DNA of 64,000 nucleotides from Ancylostoma caninum (Eukaryota; Nematoda; Chromadorea; Rhabditida; Ancylostomatidae), in the NCBI GenBank assembly GCA_037903475.1, contig JBAJFG010000030.1, forward strand, positions 248,001 through 312,000, in the 5' to 3' direction. The translations under genes were made by a program, and so were the position numbers. Shown piece after piece: positions 61,204-64,000 of this stretch; positions within the stretch are counted from its first letter, which is position 1; each line of letters begins with the position of its first letter. Under the pieces are notes generated by a model, which saw only the letters and a list, made by a program, of their open reading frames with translations, had not been told where the DNA came from and searched no databases.

Positions 61204-61209
61204 AATAAA
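61204..61209 (+). promoter_or_regulatory. polyadenylation signal after the 60.9-kb exon
   Basis: AATAAA on the plus strand, 188 bp past the stop of the membrane-protein exon, in an A-rich stretch. Confidence 0.4.
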
Positions 61210-61566
61210 ACTAAGAGAAAAAAATTAATAAAAAGAAAATTAATAACAAATACCCGCCGGGTGCTTCGAAAAAGAAAACCCAGGCTCTATTGTCTTGATG
61301 GTGACATGTAGGGACGGTTTTTTTTTCGTGAAAACAAGCCATAAAACATAAACTTCGAGCTCCTTGCTGACACCATTACGAAAACGTGTTTGAGAAAGGA
61401 GTAGCGTTAAGATTCACCGAGATAATACTGTGAATTTCTTTTATTCTTTTTTGACTGCCTGTCTTATTCTTGTTCACATGTCATCGACCCTTGGGGGAAT
61501 AACTTGAAATAGTTTACAGTCTTCTCTAAATCATAAAGGAGGTCTTCCTCGTCATGCTGAATACTC

Positions 61567-61857
61567 AGAAACTTTGGGGCACCGGTGCGCACCCAGACTG
61601 ACACCGGTGCCAGTGACGAAATTGACCGCAGCGACGGTAAAGATCCCGGGCCGGCACCACTATCCACTGGCGACAGGTATGGCGACACATCAATGACCGC
61701 ACAGCGCATGAAAAGTCCACACATGGATTATTGCTCTTGTCGCAATGCGAAGAGGCGCCGTTCCAGGATTTTTACTGTCGCCACGAGTAGTTCCACTACT
61801 GGCACCGATAAGGGCACATGTGCCCGTTTGAGTAAGCACCGGTGCTCAGAAGTTTCT
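61567..61857. repeat. 291-bp inverted-repeat element between convergent genes
   Basis: AGAAACTTTGGGGCACCGGT at the left pairs with AGAAACTTCTGAGCACCGGT read from the right on the other strand, and a second block CACCGGTGCCAGT/ATCGGTGCCAGT pairs inside. GC-rich compared with the flanks. Confidence 0.55.
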
Positions 61858-62107
61858 ATGTAGTCTCCGGGAAGACCTAACACTTTGGGCTATTTACCCG
61901 GTCACGAATAAGGGAAGCGAAGCGGACAAATAGGCGACATTCCCTTAACGAAATTTGCCATTCTCATGTGACATTTTACATCTTATTAACATTTTTCTCC
62001 TTTCTCTAACTACCCTTTTCTTTTCACACGAATGCACCTATTCCACAGCAGTGAATCCTGAAGATGTTGTCCTAAGTAAAGCGGATCTGCCGTCATCAAA
62101 TAAAGGG

Positions 62108-62113
62108 TTTATT
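62108..62113 (-). promoter_or_regulatory. polyadenylation signal of the TTR-like gene
   Basis: AATAAA on the minus strand, about 68 bp past the TAG stop of the TTR-like gene. The position fits a short nematode 3' UTR. Confidence 0.6.
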
Positions 62114-62180
62114 TGAGAAATCATGTAAAATAGAAGTTATTAGTTATCATGGTATAATTCCTGTTGTCCGGTGAGTCTCT

Positions 62181-63983
62181 CTAGCACTTCTCCTTCTCGC
62201 CGTGGACGTTGATATCGAGGGTGACGTAGGTCATGTCATAGACTCCTCCGATCTTGTCGTGTGGTACAACATAGTCTCCAATGCGCATGCAACCCTGGAA
62301 TGATCGGCGAACATAAACATATTAATGAAATATGCGGTAAACGTTGGAATGTAATGCTTACTTCGGACGTTGAACAGGTACATACTTATCAACATGAAAA
62401 ATTGCTCCTACTTACTCTTGAAACTAATATTACTTCTACCAACCAAGGCAAAAATAACAACAATTCTAATGGGTCTCAGCATGCGAACACATCTGTGAAA
62501 ATTCTTGCTTGGCTTCATGTTCTCTGTGTATGTCCATTATTCTTTCCACTTGTACTCTCATACCTATACCTTTGTATTTAATTCCAGGAATAATCAAAGT
62601 AACTGAGAAATCTAGGACTGCACACTTTCAGCATGAAATGACCAGAAAATTACGTCAATACCGGGATACAGACTTCAGCTAGCCAGAAACACATTTCAAT
62701 TAGCTACAAATGCCTTTTTTTCTAGGACGAACGAGGATCCATTGGAGTAAAACGTCGAGTGTGAAGTCTATGGCAATCTCCACCATTGACAGCCGTATTC
62801 CCCTCAACTGCTGTTCAATCTTCTTTCCTCTAGGCAGCAATTTGACAACAACGGCCGCCACTGAGGGGAGAATGTCAGGATGTAGGGGAAATGTTTTGAT
62901 AGACTTTGAGTTGATGGTATTACGCTACTCTGGTAGCATTACTGCTGCTCTTCTTTTTTGCTATTTGAAGCACCATCTCGTCGATTAAATGTACGCGTTT
63001 GCAAAGTGGCAAGAAGCGCAGCTGCAGTGCGCTGGGACTGTGGTTCGATCTCTGCCCTAGGCTGCCCAAAGGATACCACCTCAAGTCATTGTGTAGGGTT
63101 ATGCCATTCAAATGCCTGTACGCTTCTACATGATGTGAAAAGGAATGCATGGCTAATTTCAGAGATGCTCAAAGATGGATTGGTTAACACCGGACACTTA
63201 AGAAATTGAAAGTAGGCTATATTTATTTATTCATTTCGTTTACTTGTTCATATTTACTGGTAGTATAAGACTTATCATAAGTTATGTCGACAGTTGGTGA
63301 CAGATACCGTGATTACAGATCCTTTGTTTTTTTTCGACGCCTAGCTGGAATGAGTTGATATTCGAACGTAATTGGCGTGGGATAATACTAGTACAAACCT
63401 ACTGCTACTAGCATAACTTAAGAGTGCCTAGGGAGCTAATTCCTAGGATTTTCTGGAATGCATAACCCTTCTGTACACTGCCCCTCTGCTCTGCATGTTT
63501 CGATTCCCTGAATGACTGATTGCCGATCGCTTACTGTCGCTTATGCTCGCCGATTCTCGTCAGCTGATGTAAACACGGTTGTTTACGCAGTGGTTAACAA
63601 TTATTCGCAATGAAGCGTAGCACACGCCACTGACCTTGGTATTCGTCCATGCGGACAGCATAACTATTATATAACCATTGCTAAGCAGTACAAAGACCAA
63701 TAATGCGGGTGCTACGACCGTATCACTGCTTTCATTACTATAATCATATCATGGTAGCTACAGTATGCTTAATCTGAACTAACCGGTTTCGAAACCATGC
63801 AGTTGTGGGTGAGGCGAATGAAGGGCTCAATGCTGCCGACCTGGAATTTTCACACATCCTGTTCAGGCTCCTCACCAGGAAAACTCGTCCATATTTGATA
63901 CCGTACCTCGTCTTCTTGACCGAACAATTCGAACTCTCCCTCAGAATTGGTGTGCATCTCTGCCAGCAAATCGTTGGGGTCCA
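62181..63983 (-). CDS. transthyretin-like (TTR-like) family protein, 3' part, three exons
   Basis: Partial gene running off the right edge. Exons read on the minus strand: 63983-63907 (77 bp, 2 nt of a split codon then 25 codons), 63840-63784 (57 bp, 19 codons) and 62294-62181 (114 bp, ending in TAG at 62183-62181). All junctions are GT...AG (acceptors CTTTAG, TTCCAG, TTCCAG) and the frame holds through all three. The protein shows [19 protein letters not shown], then [11 protein letters not shown], then [17 protein letters not shown] and [19 protein letters not shown], which is the order and spacing of the nematode transthyretin-like family. Family knowledge: small secreted beta-sandwich proteins, many of them excreted/secreted by parasitic nematodes; TTR-52 of C. 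elegans bridges apoptotic cells and phagocytes. The N-terminus, including any signal peptide, lies outside the window. Introns are 66 bp and 1489 bp; the long one holds only repeats. I do not assign a specific paralogue. Confidence 0.93.
62990..63080 (+). repeat. tRNA-like SINE candidate in TTR-like intron
   Basis: GTGGCAAGAAGCGCAGCTGC, then GCGCTGGGACTGTGGTTCGA with GGTTCGATC as B box and a CCCTAGGCTGCC end, the usual form of tRNA-derived repeats. No foldable intact tRNA. Confidence 0.25.
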
Positions 63984-64000
63984 CTAAAGAACAAATTAAT

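Overview
The window looks like repeat-rich nuclear DNA from a strongylid (hookworm-like, clade V) nematode. Three things suggest this: a transthyretin-like (TTR-like) family gene at the right edge, a 66-bp intron in that gene, and a dense population of nematode-type mobile elements (RTE-class LINE ends, mariner/Tc1, Penelope-like reverse transcriptase, long foldback elements). No bacterial operon, Shine-Dalgarno pattern, rRNA or functional tRNA gene is visible. The species call is inference; nothing here fixes it.

Layout. 1-18 kb: no convincing host gene. It holds an RTE 3' relic (1.9 kb), a GC-rich foldback element (3.85-4.48 kb), an LTR-like block (5.4 kb), a TTAAAGG-ended element (6.7-7.3 kb), a repeat with four ~110-bp tandem units (8.2-9.0 kb), a hAT-like MITE (10.05-10.56 kb) and a long GAAT microsatellite (12.24 kb). 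18-27 kb: an AT-rich Penelope-like reverse transcriptase on the minus strand (18.8-19.9 kb), a second RT relic on the plus strand (25.6-26.2 kb) and a TTAAAGG foldback (24.0 kb). 28-43 kb: mariner/Tc1 relics (28.9, 36.8-37.5, 41.6-42.5 kb), a perfect-looking 64-bp hairpin (34.2 kb) and two hammerhead-like motifs (34.0 and 38.9 kb). 44-52 kb: an RTE 3' end followed directly by a third RT relic (44.6-45.8 kb), a 1.24-kb foldback (46.9-48.1 kb), a broken unknown ORF (49.4-49.9 kb) and a 1.26-kb TIR element containing a tRNA-like Pol III box pair (49.9-51.2 kb). 56-59.4 kb: another TTAAAGG foldback, a nearly complete but inactive mariner, and a 528-bp Tc1/mariner MITE.

Host genes are confined to the last 4 kb. 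A 3'-terminal exon of a membrane protein (60.9-61.0 kb, plus) converges on the 3' end of the TTR-like gene (62.2-64.0 kb, minus). Each has an AATAAA signal, and the 0.9 kb between them holds a small inverted-repeat element.

The most interesting signal is a recurrent, structured motif found four times (18.15, 34.03, 38.9 and 59.96 kb). It has the order of a type I hammerhead ribozyme: helix I, CTGANGA-like core, helix II, GAAA, a minimal self-complementary helix III, a cleavage-type triplet, and the helix I partner. One copy lies downstream of the Penelope-like RT on the same strand, which fits the known association of hammerheads with Penelope-like elements. A second theme is a family of elements ending in TTAAAGG...CCTTTAA, some of which are almost wholly palindromic. 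All assignments are by eye; no database search was run.
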